A stretch of 64,000 nucleotides of DNA from Xiphias gladius. Taxonomy: Eukaryota; Chordata; Actinopteri; Istiophoriformes; Xiphiidae. Where the stretch lies: positions 7,509,001-7,573,000 of the forward strand of contig NC_053416.1 of the NCBI RefSeq assembly GCF_016859285.1, written 5' to 3'. Positions 37,101-50,100 of this stretch are shown here, piece by piece. The position numbers were made by a program, and so were the translations under genes. The number at the start of each line of letters is the position of its first letter. Position 1 is the stretch's first letter. Under the pieces are notes generated by a model that saw only the letters and a program-made list of their open reading frames with translations, did not search any database and was not told the origin of the DNA.

Positions 37101-37483
37101 CAATATATGTAACAATACTTTGGTCAGGGCTATGATCACATAAGATGTGATTTCCCCCCTGCTCGTATACAGGTTGCAGGTGTGAGAGTCTAACATTAGA
37201 GAGGGTGCAGAATAAGTTACCTATGTACAGTTTCAGGACTTTGGACCCACACCCACACGCCTAATTCCCTGAGACCAGCTGTGGCGTATAAACAGCTGGG
37301 TAGCCGCCACGGCATTTGAAAGGGAGCATCTGTATTTTCTTTTCAATCCATCGATCAATCTGTAATTTGCATGTACAGTAGACCTGAGTGTTAACTATGA
37401 GCTGCCAATACAACGTCTCCTTCTTACAGCAGTAAATGTCTCAAATGTCTGTATAGCCCTGTTGTGTGTGTAGGGTGCATATG

Positions 37484-37511
<28 letters not shown>
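37484..37511. repeat. (TG)n microsatellite
   Basis: Fourteen TG units. Confidence 0.9.
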
Positions 37512-37515
<4 letters not shown>

Positions 37516-38245
37516 ATTTTTTTAGAACAGCCGAGACACTGGACACATGCTGATATTTCTTCTATAAAACACAAACCTTGTTAGCAGTTACGACAGTGTT
37601 GTGCTGGTTAACTTTCTTGCTCTAGCTTGGTTTTTCATTCTTACGTTGCATATGATCACGCATGTTAAAAACCACTGTACCCGTGAGGATATGGCGGCGC
37701 TGTTTTGGGACATTAATGCTATACAAGCGCACGCGAATGAGTGAGCGCGTGCGCAAATGGAACTCAGATGTCTAACATGCATTACATAAGTTTGAGAGAT
37801 ATGGAACCAGGGACAGCCTCATCTAAATGTTTAGGATGTGGATCCTTCTTGAGTGTTTCTGAGCCATTACTATGCTGGTCATCCGAGGATCCCTGCTCTT
37901 TTTCACAGCGTGTGTGTGTGCAGCTCAGAGCACGTGCCTGCAAATGATGTGAAGGGGATGTGAACTGATAGCTCTATATATAGAGGTACATGTATGTGGA
38001 GGCTCAAGACTGGATTGTGCGGGAGAATGGAGGCTTTCTGTGCATACTAATAAGGGTTATACAGGCTGGTTCATACACACCATCTTTTAGCTGTGTGTTT
38101 ACATTCTTATTTTTATCTTTATGAAAACCAAAGTAAGGTCTGTTTTTTTTGTGTGTGTGTTATGTTATTGGGGTAAATTGAGCGGCCAAGGAGGAAAGGG
38201 GGAGGTGGGCTATAGTGTGACTCAGATCTGAACAGCTGACTGCGT

Positions 38246-38249
<4 letters not shown>

Positions 38250-38344
<95 letters not shown>

Positions 38345-38345
38345 G
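38250..38345. repeat. compound (TG)n(AG)n microsatellite
   Basis: About 35 TG units run directly into about 13 AG units. A further shorter TG tract with TATG and CCTG interruptions lies at 38444-38500. Confidence 0.95.
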
Positions 38346-40252
38346 GATGGTGTCAGGCCCGGGGCTGTAAGACTCTAACACCATCATGCTAGCCCCAAGA
38401 TCTCAGGATCATGCTCTGTTACGCAAGAGCCTCCTCATTATTCAGTGTGTGCGTTGTGTGTGTGTATGTGTGTGTGTGTGTGTGCCTGTGTGTCTGTGTG
38501 AATGCACTGTACTGTATATACAGTAACTGCGTGTCTTCTCTTCCTCATCATCACGTCTCCTTCTCATCTTGTTCTTGGGACCGTTTCTCCTTCTTCTGTC
38601 TTTCCTCCTCCATATCTTCCCGAGCTCACTTTTTTCTTTCCAAACATACCAATATCATCAGGTTTCAGAGCATAGCGGGTACAGGCGGGAGGATACAGCA
38701 TTGTGCAGGGAGAACTTCTAAAACACAAGACTGAGCGAATAGTAGCATGGTATCAGGTGTGAAGCACCGAGTGTGCTTGGCTGCAAGCAAGCACAGCAGC
38801 ATCCTTAACCTGTGTTACTGACTTGTTACTTGTCGCAATGTATGATTTACTAAAGGTGCAGAATAAAAAAAGGTAACACCCTCCAAAAATCTAAATACAA
38901 CTCTAAAGCTATGTGATTCTTTGACAATATAGCTCTCTATTCACTGGCTGGATGTGGGTGTGAATTTTCTTGTTGAATTTTCTGGTGAACGTCACTATCG
39001 TTACTACCCTTACTGTCCACCTTTTACTGACCCTGGGGCAGGATGGTTTCTTTTGACTGTCGATATTTCCCAAGGCACAGACCGAGCCGCTGCAGTAGGT
39101 TTGTTTCTACCATTTAGCTCACAATTAAGTTCCTCTCAAGGCATTGTATGGACTTTACGCTTAGCTAACCCTTATTATTATTTTTAGTTGGAAGAAAAGG
39201 GCAAATTTAGAAACAAATTGCATTTCTCTTGTAGTGGTATAAACCTTTTAATATCTGAACATTTGGAATGAAACACTTACAATTACTTATTTTTTTCTGA
39301 TTATCTAGAACCTTTTCATGCATAGACCCACTATATTACGTGTACTGGTTTCGGGAGACTCATTGTGGGTGCCACTGGTGGTTTAGCTGCCTCCTGTTTA
39401 ATAACTGCAGGAGTTGTATATTCTGATCGTTTCAGCAGAAAGCTCAGCATTAAACCAATAATGCTGTCGAGTGCTCACTGCGGGGAAGACAACAGTCTTT
39501 TTCAAAGGGCTGCCCATGCTAGAGTGCTGCATTTCATTTATATTGGTCATATCATATGTTTGTAGGAATTCGTTTAGTTTGGAAAGGACAAGCCTCAAAT
39601 CTTGTAACTACCGTCAAGTCCAGCAAGCATTTGACTCATTTGTGTAACAGGTATAAAAACAGTGGTTCCTACTCAAATCAGTGGAAGTTCTTCAGAGGCT
39701 GTAGCAATATGAAAACATCTGAAACGGTGCCACCATAATCTGTATGGGTGACTCAATAAATCCACCGCAGACAGCTACTGATATGTCATTCTCCGAGTGG
39801 TATTTTCATCCTCTCATCCTTTACTTCCTGTTCAACCCAACGCAGCAGTCTGGCCCGTGAGTTCAGGCAGATGGGATTTTGGAAAGGTGTGCGTAGGCGT
39901 GGAGGAGGCAGCGCCGGAGGCGAGGGAGGAGAGACGACTGGACTCAATCCGCACAGATTAACTGTAGATTGATGTTTTTTTTGCAGGAAATCGTCACCTC
40001 TCGCTCCAGATTAAACTCTGACCACTTCATAAGGACAGGACGTTTAAGAGATTGGGAACAAAATTATCCTGTGATGAGATACAAAATGATAATCCCCTTT
40101 TCAGTATTAAGGGTTTTTCTCAATCCCTGAATATGTGTAATTTGATACGATAATGCTAGACGGACAAGCATATGTTCCAAATTCTCATTTTAAGATTTTT
40201 TCAAAAGAGTGAAATCGTGAATTATATAACTCTATGTTTTGTCTGGCTGCCC

Positions 40253-40288
40253 TGTGTGTGTGTGTGTGTGTGTCTGTGTGTGTGTGTA
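40253..40288. repeat. (TG)n microsatellite, interrupted
   Basis: TG tract with one TC interruption. Confidence 0.9.
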
Positions 40289-40624
40289 TACTTGGCTGGC
40301 TAAGTAATGACATATTTCTTCATAACCGTAACTGTAGGCCAGATGATCCGAGATGTTTAGCGTCGCCCATCAACTGCTGTACCTGAAGCAAGCTGCATTC
40401 AAGACCCCAACCTGCCACTGGGCCTGATCATCATAGTTTTTCAGAGTGCACAACGTTTCACAAATTAAATAATAACACAGCAGATTAAGGCATTATGTGC
40501 AATATGCTCCGTGATTCAAGACTTTTCTTCTTCTTCTTTTCTGTTTCAATCTCTATCACTCTCTCCCTCTGGCCAGCAGGAATTGTTGGCCTATGATGCA
40601 ATCCCACTCCGTAGTCTAAGCTCC

Positions 40625-40750
40625 CCAGCCAATCAGAGCGCGGCAGTAGGAGGCTATCCAGTCAGCTCATGCTTGTAAATAGCACTGACAGTAGGAGGGA
40701 CTTTCAATTTACAGTCCCGCCCTCTGTCGTCGTCCCTGTTCAGCCCCTTT

Positions 40751-40785
<35 letters not shown>

Positions 40786-40978
40786 GTATGGAAAAGGGAA
40801 AAAACGAGAGAAGGAAAAGGGAAAAGGAAGAGTGGTCAGCAGGGCCGAAGGGAGAGACGGGAGGGTGGGCCTTCAAGCGTGGGTCAGGGCGTGTGCGGAT
40901 ACTTCAGTGTTACACTGACTTAACACATAGCTGCCATGGAGCCCTCGAGACTGATCTGCTCCACTCTACTGACAGTAG
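40625..40978 (+). promoter_or_regulatory. trim3: candidate proximal promoter and leader exon of trim3
   Basis: A CCAAT box in GC-rich context (AGCCAATCAGAGCGCGGC, about 40627-40644) is followed by GC-richer sequence and a donor-like AGTAG|GTATCC at 40979. It is the closest promoter-like block upstream of the trim3 start-codon exon (acceptor at 45096). An ATG at 40936 in good context (GCCATGG) would open an upstream ORF if this exon is used. A (TG)n tract at 40753-40784 lies within it. Inferred from sequence features only. Confidence 0.35.
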
Positions 40979-42928
40979 GTATCCTTTATGTCAACTCTGT
41001 GCATGTTCGCCCTTGTGTTCGCGCATTGCATGTGTGCATGTATGACTTTAGTGTATCAGCTCGGCCGTCACCAGAGTGAAGTGTGTGAGTTTGTGTGTTT
41101 GTCCAAGCTGTCAGCACATACATTGTGTTCACCGGTGCTGTGCAGGTGCATGACAGTGAGCCGAGAGGCAGGTGGTCTGGTACTCTTGCTGCATTGCACG
41201 CCCTTCCCATATAAACCTCCCTATTAAACTGTCCGTCTCTCTGTCCCTTTTCCCGGGCCTGCTGTTGAACTGGGAAGAAGACGTTCGTTCTCCTGCCTGG
41301 CCTCCTCCTATTTTTCTTTTTTTTTCTTACCCCACTTCAATTCCACGTGTGTGTTATAAGAGATACACATGAGCTGTGAGAATCCAATTGTACAGTGAAG
41401 CAACCGCAGAGCTTTTAGCGCTGAATGAGACAAAGAAAGTGAAAGAAATAATGCTACTACTTTGTATCCTGTTAAGCCAGCAGTGAATAGACGCATTGTG
41501 TATTAACTCCACGGGTGTTAGCTCGTCGTCACACACGAACCTGCTGCAACCACGCACTTAAACGCACGCACACACAAGCGGTTAGTTACGCATGCAAATA
41601 CTGTAATCCCGAGAGTGCGGGGAATTACTCAGTCTAAGGTCAGGAGCGACATTACTGCTGTTATTACCGCATGTACTGTATAATTGCCGGGAGAGTTGTA
41701 ACACATTTCATTTTGATGGTATTAGTTGACAGTTCCCTCCAGGATGCGTCCTCCCAGACATCATTTTTGAAGCTTCCTGCAGTCCTGCCCGGGCTTGGCT
41801 TCATCGCACACGGCTGCCTTCAGCTGCAGAGCCAAAATTACGGAATCTGCGAGTCTTCAATCACTTTCCTAACTTGCCAAGCTTGTCAGTCAACCGGTAA
41901 TGGTTACTTTCGAGCTTTAAAACTGAGCGCCGTGGCCTACTTAGGAGTCGAAGCGGGTGTGAATGAAGCTGGGACCACCGTCTGCTGAATAAACATACGC
42001 AAAACATGTGACACTGAGCAAGCGTATGCACTCATGTGCATGCATGACTGTCACGTGTGTCTGTTGTTGCACCATGTATGCATTTTATGTTTCTATCAGC
42101 TTGATAGTTAGGCTGGAATATACAAGAGTTTTGCAAAAGTGCCAAGCCTTTCATCCATCAGTTAAACTTGAAGTTCAAAAGAAATATTAAATGATGTTTT
42201 AAGGTTTTAAATTTCCATTTTCTGTGACTGACACTGAGCAGATGGTTTTGGCTTTTGGGTTTTGAGAAATAATTCTTATTCGGGATTTATTCCGATTCAG
42301 AATCTTATTGTGCTGTGGCCACCCAACAGTAATGTCTTTTCAAATACTGTCTAACCAGCAGTAAAAAAATGGACACCAGCCACATCACTCTCCAGCAGTC
42401 CTGGTCTTATTTTAGTTTCAGTGTCATTGCCTCCTCGCCTACACGCTTATATACATGTCTAAATTTAGACAGACGTCATTACAGAATGATGATATTAGTG
42501 TGATATTAGATCAGTGTATTCTGCTACAGAAAGATAGTGGCAAAGAAGTGGGAGACCTTCAGTGTAGTATGCAGTACATCCTGTGGTTGACCCCCCTTTA
42601 ATTCTAAATTATATCAAGAGACATTCAAGTTTCTTTTCGTCAGAATCCAACAGAGACAACCAGATACTCTTGAAGTGCCAATTTTAAGTGAAGGATTTAT
42701 AGAGAGCAATGCATATTTAGATTCAGACAAAACACAAGGTACTTAACCACTAATGATTTCCATCAAACACCTTGCCTGTGCCCAACCAGAGTGTGAATGT
42801 GACTTGTCGTTCTCATGGTTGACAACTTAAGACGTGACCTTTACTCTCCCAGTCTAGAGACTGTGTGTCATTGGATCCTTTATGCAAAGACTGGAAAAGA
42901 TACACGCCTGGCTCTCACCCACCCTGAT

Positions 42929-42931
<3 letters not shown>

Positions 42932-43017
<86 letters not shown>

Positions 43018-43026
43018 TTGTGTGTG
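42932..43026. repeat. (TG)n microsatellite
   Basis: About 40 pure TG units plus an imperfect tail; the longest simple repeat in the window. The 60-90 codon open frames over it (Cys/Val or Thr/His alternations) are artefacts. Confidence 0.95.
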
Positions 43027-44488
43027 CAGTAGGCAACAAATGACAATAGGACACGAGCAGAGATGGAACATAGGGGATTGAGTGTCGTATTAGATCCAGC
43101 AGTGACAGATGTGCAGACAGGGGGAGAGTCTGGTGGGGGGAGGATGATTATCAGTGTGTTTGTATTTTTTTTTTTTGTGCATGAGCTTGTGTGTCCTTGT
43201 CTGTTGTGTAAGTGCTTGTGTTCATAACTCTATCTTAGGGCCAGGCGTGTTTGTTTGAAACACATGCCGCCATTCACTCATCCCTGCATTTGTACGAGCG
43301 CATGTGAGTGCATGTCTGTGTCTGAAACATGAATAATACATGTGTTGACCTACTGAGAAAATATGGCTGGACTACATCACTGGAGCCAGTTAGCAACACA
43401 GAGATAAAATGGCATGCACGGTATTCATGAAAGGGGCCAATTTAAGACTTGGGTCAGGTCAGGCGAAACTGTCTTCTAACAGATACCTGCTGTCGTGGCC
43501 TTTTTCCACATTCCTCACAGAAGATCAAAATGGCATGTGTACATTCTGTTATTCAGACTGGAGTTTTTGCATGCTTAACACCCAATCCCTCCGCTTCATT
43601 CACACACCAACCGCACACCAGCGATGGGAACGTGATGCAGTAGCATCGTCAACATACCACTGTAATTGCTACGCCATATGATATACGAATATCAAAGTGG
43701 GACACGTGGGAAACAGCACTGGTGTGTGTTGCCAGGCAGAATATCCATACATCGCAACTGTAGTTTCATAATGGATGAGATTATGTAAGGCAAGGGGCCT
43801 CTCTGTTCTTGTCACCTGACAAACGTTTTTGCTACTATAAACAATGAATAAATTATCGGTGACATGTATGCATTGCAGTTTATTTGCTATTTAAAATGTA
43901 CAAAAGCAGTTTAAATCAGTGCCAGCATAAAAATGTTTGGTAACATTTAATATACATATTAAACCATTTCATTGATGACGTATTTCTGTGTTTAAGGCAA
44001 CATGATCTAATTAAAGGAAAAGGTTGCCCAACCACCAAAATTAAAATGTAGGGTTATAACCTACTATCACTCACAAATTGATACACAGGTCACTCAATCC
44101 ACACAACAAGTAACTAGAACTGCTAGAACAGTAATTTGTAAATGCTAAAGTTCATTTTTCACCTTTGAATCAAACTTTTTAATTATATATTTACTCTAAA
44201 TCTATGTGTATGGAAATGCTCAAAAAATGACTGATTGAGCCTTTCAAACCATCAACTACGTTATTTTTTTTAAAATTCAGATTTAATGCTTTATTTTATT
44301 TAGGCACATGTGGCTGGATCTAGAGGCTGCTAGTAGATCACAGTATAAACCTAATAACTGAACCATTAACTAAACGAACTTTAGCAGTAGAAGTAGAGAC
44401 CTCACTAATGACCCGTAAATATAGACAGAACGACAAACACAGATAGAAGGAAACATCGACTCTGCTCACATTCTATTTCCAGTCACAC

Positions 44489-44497
44489 GTGTGTGTG

Positions 44498-44547
<50 letters not shown>

Positions 44548-44565
44548 TGCGTGTGTGTGTGTGTG
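44489..44565. repeat. (TG)n with (CGTG)n core
   Basis: TG tract with five to six consecutive GTGC/CGTG units in the middle. Confidence 0.9.
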
Positions 44566-45138
44566 AAGTTCATGAATGGATGTAACTATCACAACAGGTC
44601 CAGTTCATCAGGAGTCCTTTTTTTTTTAGTAGGGTTTTGTATACTTGTATGGGCAGGAAAGCTTGTTTTAATGTCTTATTGTGGATTTGTAATAAAAGGC
44701 TCCTTTTTAGCTACTTATTGTTTAGTTACGAAACCTTTAGTCTCCTTCAATTTCCTGCTTTGGTGTTAACTGAGATGTTCATCAAAAGCCAGGCACATGG
44801 TCATTCCAATTTGTCTACACCGGCTCCTGTCTGTGTACTCGGGACTGGTGCTTGTCTCTATTTCATGCAGTTCTCTTTAAGCTGGTTTGTCTGGTATTAA
44901 CCTAGAAATAACGCCACAACAATGGACACGTTTTTATACTAATCAAGGAATTAAACAGCTTTGTTAGCTTTGGTTCCTGGTACCTCCCGTGGGAAGTTTG
45001 CTGAGCAGGAGCGGCACCCCGAAAGTGACGCTCGACAAAAGCCTTTATAGACAAACGTAGGCAAATTTTCATGCATTTATCTTTGTCTCTCTGCAGGCTA
45101 TCTGCTCTCGTTGTCCGTGGCTTTAAATGTCCTCTGCC

Positions 45139-47069
45139 ATGGCAAAGCGCGAGGCTGGGAGCACCAGCCCTGTGGTGCGTCAGATAGACAAGCAGTTTCT
45201 GGTCTGCAGCATCTGCCTGGATCACTACCGCAACCCCAAGGTCCTGCCCTGTCTGCACACCTTCTGTGAAAGGTAACTGATATTTTTCCTCTCTGTTTCG
45301 GTGAAGACTGGCAAAAGTCCCAAATATCTACACTTCCCTGGAGCTAAACCTGAGACAAACCCAAGTCTCTGCTCACCCCTGTTCACTCCATCTGCTACAT
45401 TTAGCTTTTTCTGGCCGTGCAAAGAAGGTGGTATAACACAATATTTACCATCGCTATGTCCCTCCAGCACTAACCCTCCCTTCCTATTACCGAATTCTCG
45501 TCGTAATTACATCCCCTAATAGAAGAACCTCATCCAATACGAATCCCTACCCTCAATTAAACAGCTCGGAGCACTTCTCCTCACCGACTCCACTGGGATA
45601 AGTGCATTCCTTCGCGTCAGGGACCACCAATGACTGCAGTCTGAGAAAAAGCCCCATTGTAGGGAGACACATTTTCAGCATTCAATTTGCAGTTCCTTAG
45701 AAAGGCGAAACCCCCTCAGGCGGATACTTACTGGGGCCTTTTCGTGCCGAGCCAAGCAGAAGAGGCTTTTGGAAAGCTTGTTGTGTGTCAGGGTGGGAGC
45801 ATGGAGAACGAAGAAAGGGGCATGTTGTTAGGTGCAAAGGATAACCAGGATTATGTTTCAAACTGGTTTACTTCTAAACCTATGATCAAACAAATATTTA
45901 TGGAATAGTTTCGAATAGCCACACAAAGTATGGGATAAATCCTTTTTCCATGCAGTGTGAGGGGCATTTGCCCACCAGAGGGCAAGTTTAATCCCCGGTT
46001 TAACTGGATGGCATGTGATCTGAAGCCCTGCTGAGGTGAACAGATTTTTGTCTGGAGCTATACATGATGTAGCCAGACAGATGTTTTAGTACTGGATGGG
46101 CTAATGTAGTGTTAGGGGTTTTTTTAGGTCCTAGCTGGCAACCCCTGCTGGTCGTATTCTGTTAACTATGGTGTGGTATCACTTTTAACGCTTAATTTGT
46201 GGTTATCTGTAATTAAGCGTGTAAACTTACAGTACAACGGCTTCCTAATATATAGAGATCAGGATCAGTCCACCTTGGGTTATACCAAAATAAATGATAT
46301 CCTCCTACCATAGGGGCGTGTGGCAGACAAAACATGGAAATAATTAAAGAAATTTTGAAGGAAATTTTTAACTATTTTCTTATAGTTTATAAACCAACAA
46401 GTATTAAAGTAATTGAAAATTGACTGCTGAATCAACAATGAAAAGATTCATTAGTTGTGGCCCCATCACAGACCTTTTCACCACATAACTGTTTGAGCCT
46501 GAGGTCGCCAGCTGGCTGTGTGTCTGACAAAGCAACAGTAGTTTACTCAGTGTTATTGTGGTGTTGACAGACTGGTAGGTAGACCAAGACTTTTGTTAAA
46601 GCTCTCCCTTCGTTCTCGAGAGCTCCAGACTGCAGTTACACCAAAGCTTTGTTGACACAAGCCTTGGTGTTGTCATAAATTAAACAGAAAGGTGTTAGTA
46701 GGCAGCCCCGACAGCTGCCAGAAATCCCTGTGTACAACAACAGAGACTTATCCCCGACACTGACCTCAGGTTTATTGCAGTGTTAACCACAGAATTAGCG
46801 ATCACAGAAGCCAAAGAAGAAACAGCCATACATCACGTGTTGGACGGCAGCCAGGCTGTAGGCCGGGAATGCGGCGTAATCTGCATATAGCGGCTGAATT
46901 CTGCTGACCGTGGGTTTGGTTTAGGCTTGAGGATGTCTTATTTTAAATCCATTGCCTCCTAAGGGCAATTGAAACCAACTTCCTCAGCCTGTAGGGGTCG
47001 GTGGGATGGATGTGTGACTGCTGCCGGGAAGAGGCTCGGCCAGAATCCAACACCTCCTTACATGTACAC

Positions 47070-47100
<31 letters not shown>

Positions 47101-50100
47101 TGAACTTATGAACTGCCACACACAAACATATATTCTCCCTTGAGACCTTGGTCTCTTTGCATCTCTGTTAGGCGGACTGGTTTGCCAGATATTCAGTCAC
47201 TCATTGAAAAAGTGTGGGTGTTTTCTCGTGCGGCTGTGGGCTCTGTGTATTGATTCGGATTCCCACCTGTGGTGACAGGAGCACCATTTAGGCACTGTCT
47301 CTCAGTTATGGTGATAAGGTGGCAGGTCTCACTCTCTAGTGTCTGGTTAAACATTATACACACAATAAGAAAAGAATTGCATTGGTATATTTTATTCTCT
47401 AACTCATGCTCCCCCCCCTCCCCCCTCAGTTGTCTCCAGAACTACATTCCCCCAGAGTCTCTGACGCTCTCGTGCCCAGTGTGTCGGCAGACGTCCATCT
47501 TGCCAGAGAGAGGAGTTTGTGCCCTACAGAACAACTTCTTTATCACTAATCTCATGGAGGTTTGACTCTTAATCCCTTTTTTTACTTAAAGTCAGACGCA
47601 AATGTGTTAGCCCATCAGGATTCTCAAGTACTTTACATGGAACAAAGAAAGAGATGCAGATGAAACCAATTATGAGGTAAACAACGAAGCAAAGAATATT
47701 AAAAACAATTACAGACGGTACTCAAAGGAATGAGCCAGAGAGTTTGTGTGTGTTCCTGATGTTGTTTTTATGTGAGAACAGCTCTTGGGTAAAATAGAAG
47801 GAGGACATTTTTTCAGACTGAGGTCATTCTTGACTTCCTCAAGGGGCTCTATTCAGGATTTGTTTGCATGCCCTTTCTCTCTATTCTCTTGTCTCCTGTC
47901 ACCTGTCAACTGTCTACTGTCAAATAAAGGAAACCCCCCCCCCCCCCCCCCCAAAATACAGTGCACAGGAACACAAATTCTTATCTTACGAGTCCACTGA
48001 GACTTGCTCATTAAAAAAAAAAAACAGCATAATGAAGTTTAAACTGTCTCTGAGCAGGTCCTTCAACGAGAGCCAGAGTGCTCGAGGCCAGAGGCCTGCA
48101 GTGTCCTGGAGTCAGTCAGTGCTGCAGCTGCAGGAAAGCCCCTCTGCTGCCCGAACCATGAGGGAAAGGTGGGAGGCCCTTTTGTGATGCCTCCGCTCAG
48201 TCATCACTTCACCAAAATTGTCCAGCCTCTTTTGTTTTTTGGCAATAATTAACATAAAAGAGAGTGAATGTAACTTAAATTCCTTGCCGATCTGCAATAC
48301 CCAGCAAGAGAGAGTGAGCACTTCTACTCAGTTTGTCTCCCCCTGCAGGTGATGGAGTTCTACTGCGAATCATGTGAGACAGCCATGTGTCTGGACTGTA
48401 CAGAGGGGGAGCACCGGGAGCACGTGACCGTTCCTCTGCGGGACGTCTTGGAACAGCACAAGGCTGTACTGAAGACACAGCTGGATGCCATACGCAGCAG
48501 GTGGTGACCTGATACCTTGGTAAAGCTTTCAGTATATATTCCTCACATCAGGTGTTTTGGAAGCTTAAGCGTTTGGCCCAGATTTGGCATCTGCCATCAA
48601 ACACCACCTGTGCCGTGCTGTACCTGGCATGTCAAAACTTGGTGCTGATTATTGAGGCACAGGTCCATGTTCATTACAGTTAACAAAGTTTTTGTAGCTT
48701 TATAGCAAGTTCTTTATCAGATTTTTAATTACATTTTAGGAAGGATTTATTATAAGATCGTATCCACGATTTTTTTGGGAGAACATTTTTTTCATCGTGT
48801 GTTCTTGTGCCATCTTGCAGGCTCCCTCAGCTGACGGCAGCCATCGAGCTGGTGAGTGAGATCTCTCGCCAGCTGAACGAAAGGAAGAACGAGGCGGTGG
48901 CAGAGATTACCAGCACGTTTGAAGAGCTGGAACGGGCGCTGCATCAGCGCAAGACGGCCCTCATCACAGACCTGGAGAGCATCTGCAGCGCCAAGCAGAA
49001 GGTTAGTTCGATTTGCACATACTCATATACAGTACGTGCTCTCACACACATGCACATGCATATATTTGTGCACTTGCATCTTTGCACGCTTGTAGTCAGA
49101 CACACATGCGCACACATTCATATTACAAACAAGTAGGCAAACATGACCTGTTTCATCTCTCACATTCCTGTCAACATCCTTCAGCCTGCTGACTTGATAA
49201 AAGACTCTTTATGCCCTCTCTTCTACCCTTTTTTTTCTATATATTTCACCTGCCTTCTCTCATTTCCCATCTCACATTTTACCTGTTCTCCACACACTCT
49301 TGCTCTTTTGTGTCCCCCCTTTTCCCCCTTTTCCACTTACCTGAGTGCAGGTCCTGCAGGCCCAGCTTTCATCTCTCCTTCAGGGGAAGGAACACATCCA
49401 GAGCAGTTGCAGCTTTACAGAGCAGGCTCTCAGCCACGGGAGTGCTACTGAGGTGGGCTGGCAGACTGTAATTTGTACAAGCAAGCTAACAAACAGTCTA
49501 CGACTCCTATGGGAAAAAGCTATCAAATTCGGTGCAGCAGTGCAACAGGATGTGAGCTCCTGCAAAATAATTGAATATTTTGTATTAAAAACTGACTTGG
49601 ATTACAATGGGTCTCTTGCAAGTGTAGGTGCTGCTGGTTCAGAAGCAGATGAGTGAGCGGGTAACAGCACTGGCCCGACACGACTTTCCCGAGAGACCAC
49701 ATCAGAATGCACACCTGGACTGTCAGGTATGAACTGTTGCTTAATCTGATTCGAACTATTTGTCTTCTCTCGATCTTCATTTTTGTGACCTGACTGATCT
49801 TCCCATATGGTCACGTTATGTTGTCACTAAATATCTCAAGTTGTAATGTGAAGATGTAGACGTGAACCTCTGCAGAATATAGATATTAAAACTACGTTAA
49901 GCAAGTTTTGGCATCCAACAGACACAGAGCAACATGACCGTCCCACTGCAGTTGTATTTATGGTCGTCTGAGGGCTTTAAATCCAATATTCACTCTCCTT
50001 TTACCTCTGATTTGTTCTCCACCAACTTGAGAAAGCAGAAAGGGAGTGGAAGCAGTGGAAAATGTTGTGTATCTTGTTTGCGGTCTGCTCCAGGTGGAGA

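Larger units (their letters stand above)
27846..40620. other. non-coding stretch, probable trim3 5' flank or first intron
   Basis: About 12.8 kb without a convincing protein-coding exon or RNA gene. It contains microsatellites, pyrimidine-rich tracts, a perfect 15-bp inverted repeat (34067-34106) and one possible leader exon (31055-31120). A GC-richer patch at 39890-39960 could be a promoter. Open frames here are short, overlap on both strands and are often built from repeats. Confidence 0.5.

Noticed and set aside
41671-41988. 105-codon frame upstream of trim3
   Set aside because: No recognisable domain and no good splice borders in phase with trim3; likely chance.
42815-43081. Open frames made of Cys-Val or Thr-His alternation
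   Set aside because: Translation of the (TG)n microsatellite; the same artefact occurs at 19768, 32681, 38160, 40669 and 44491.
45097-45126. Possible N-terminal extension of TRIM3, as in TRIM2 long isoforms
   Set aside because: An in-frame TAA at 45124-45126 blocks any extension through this exon.
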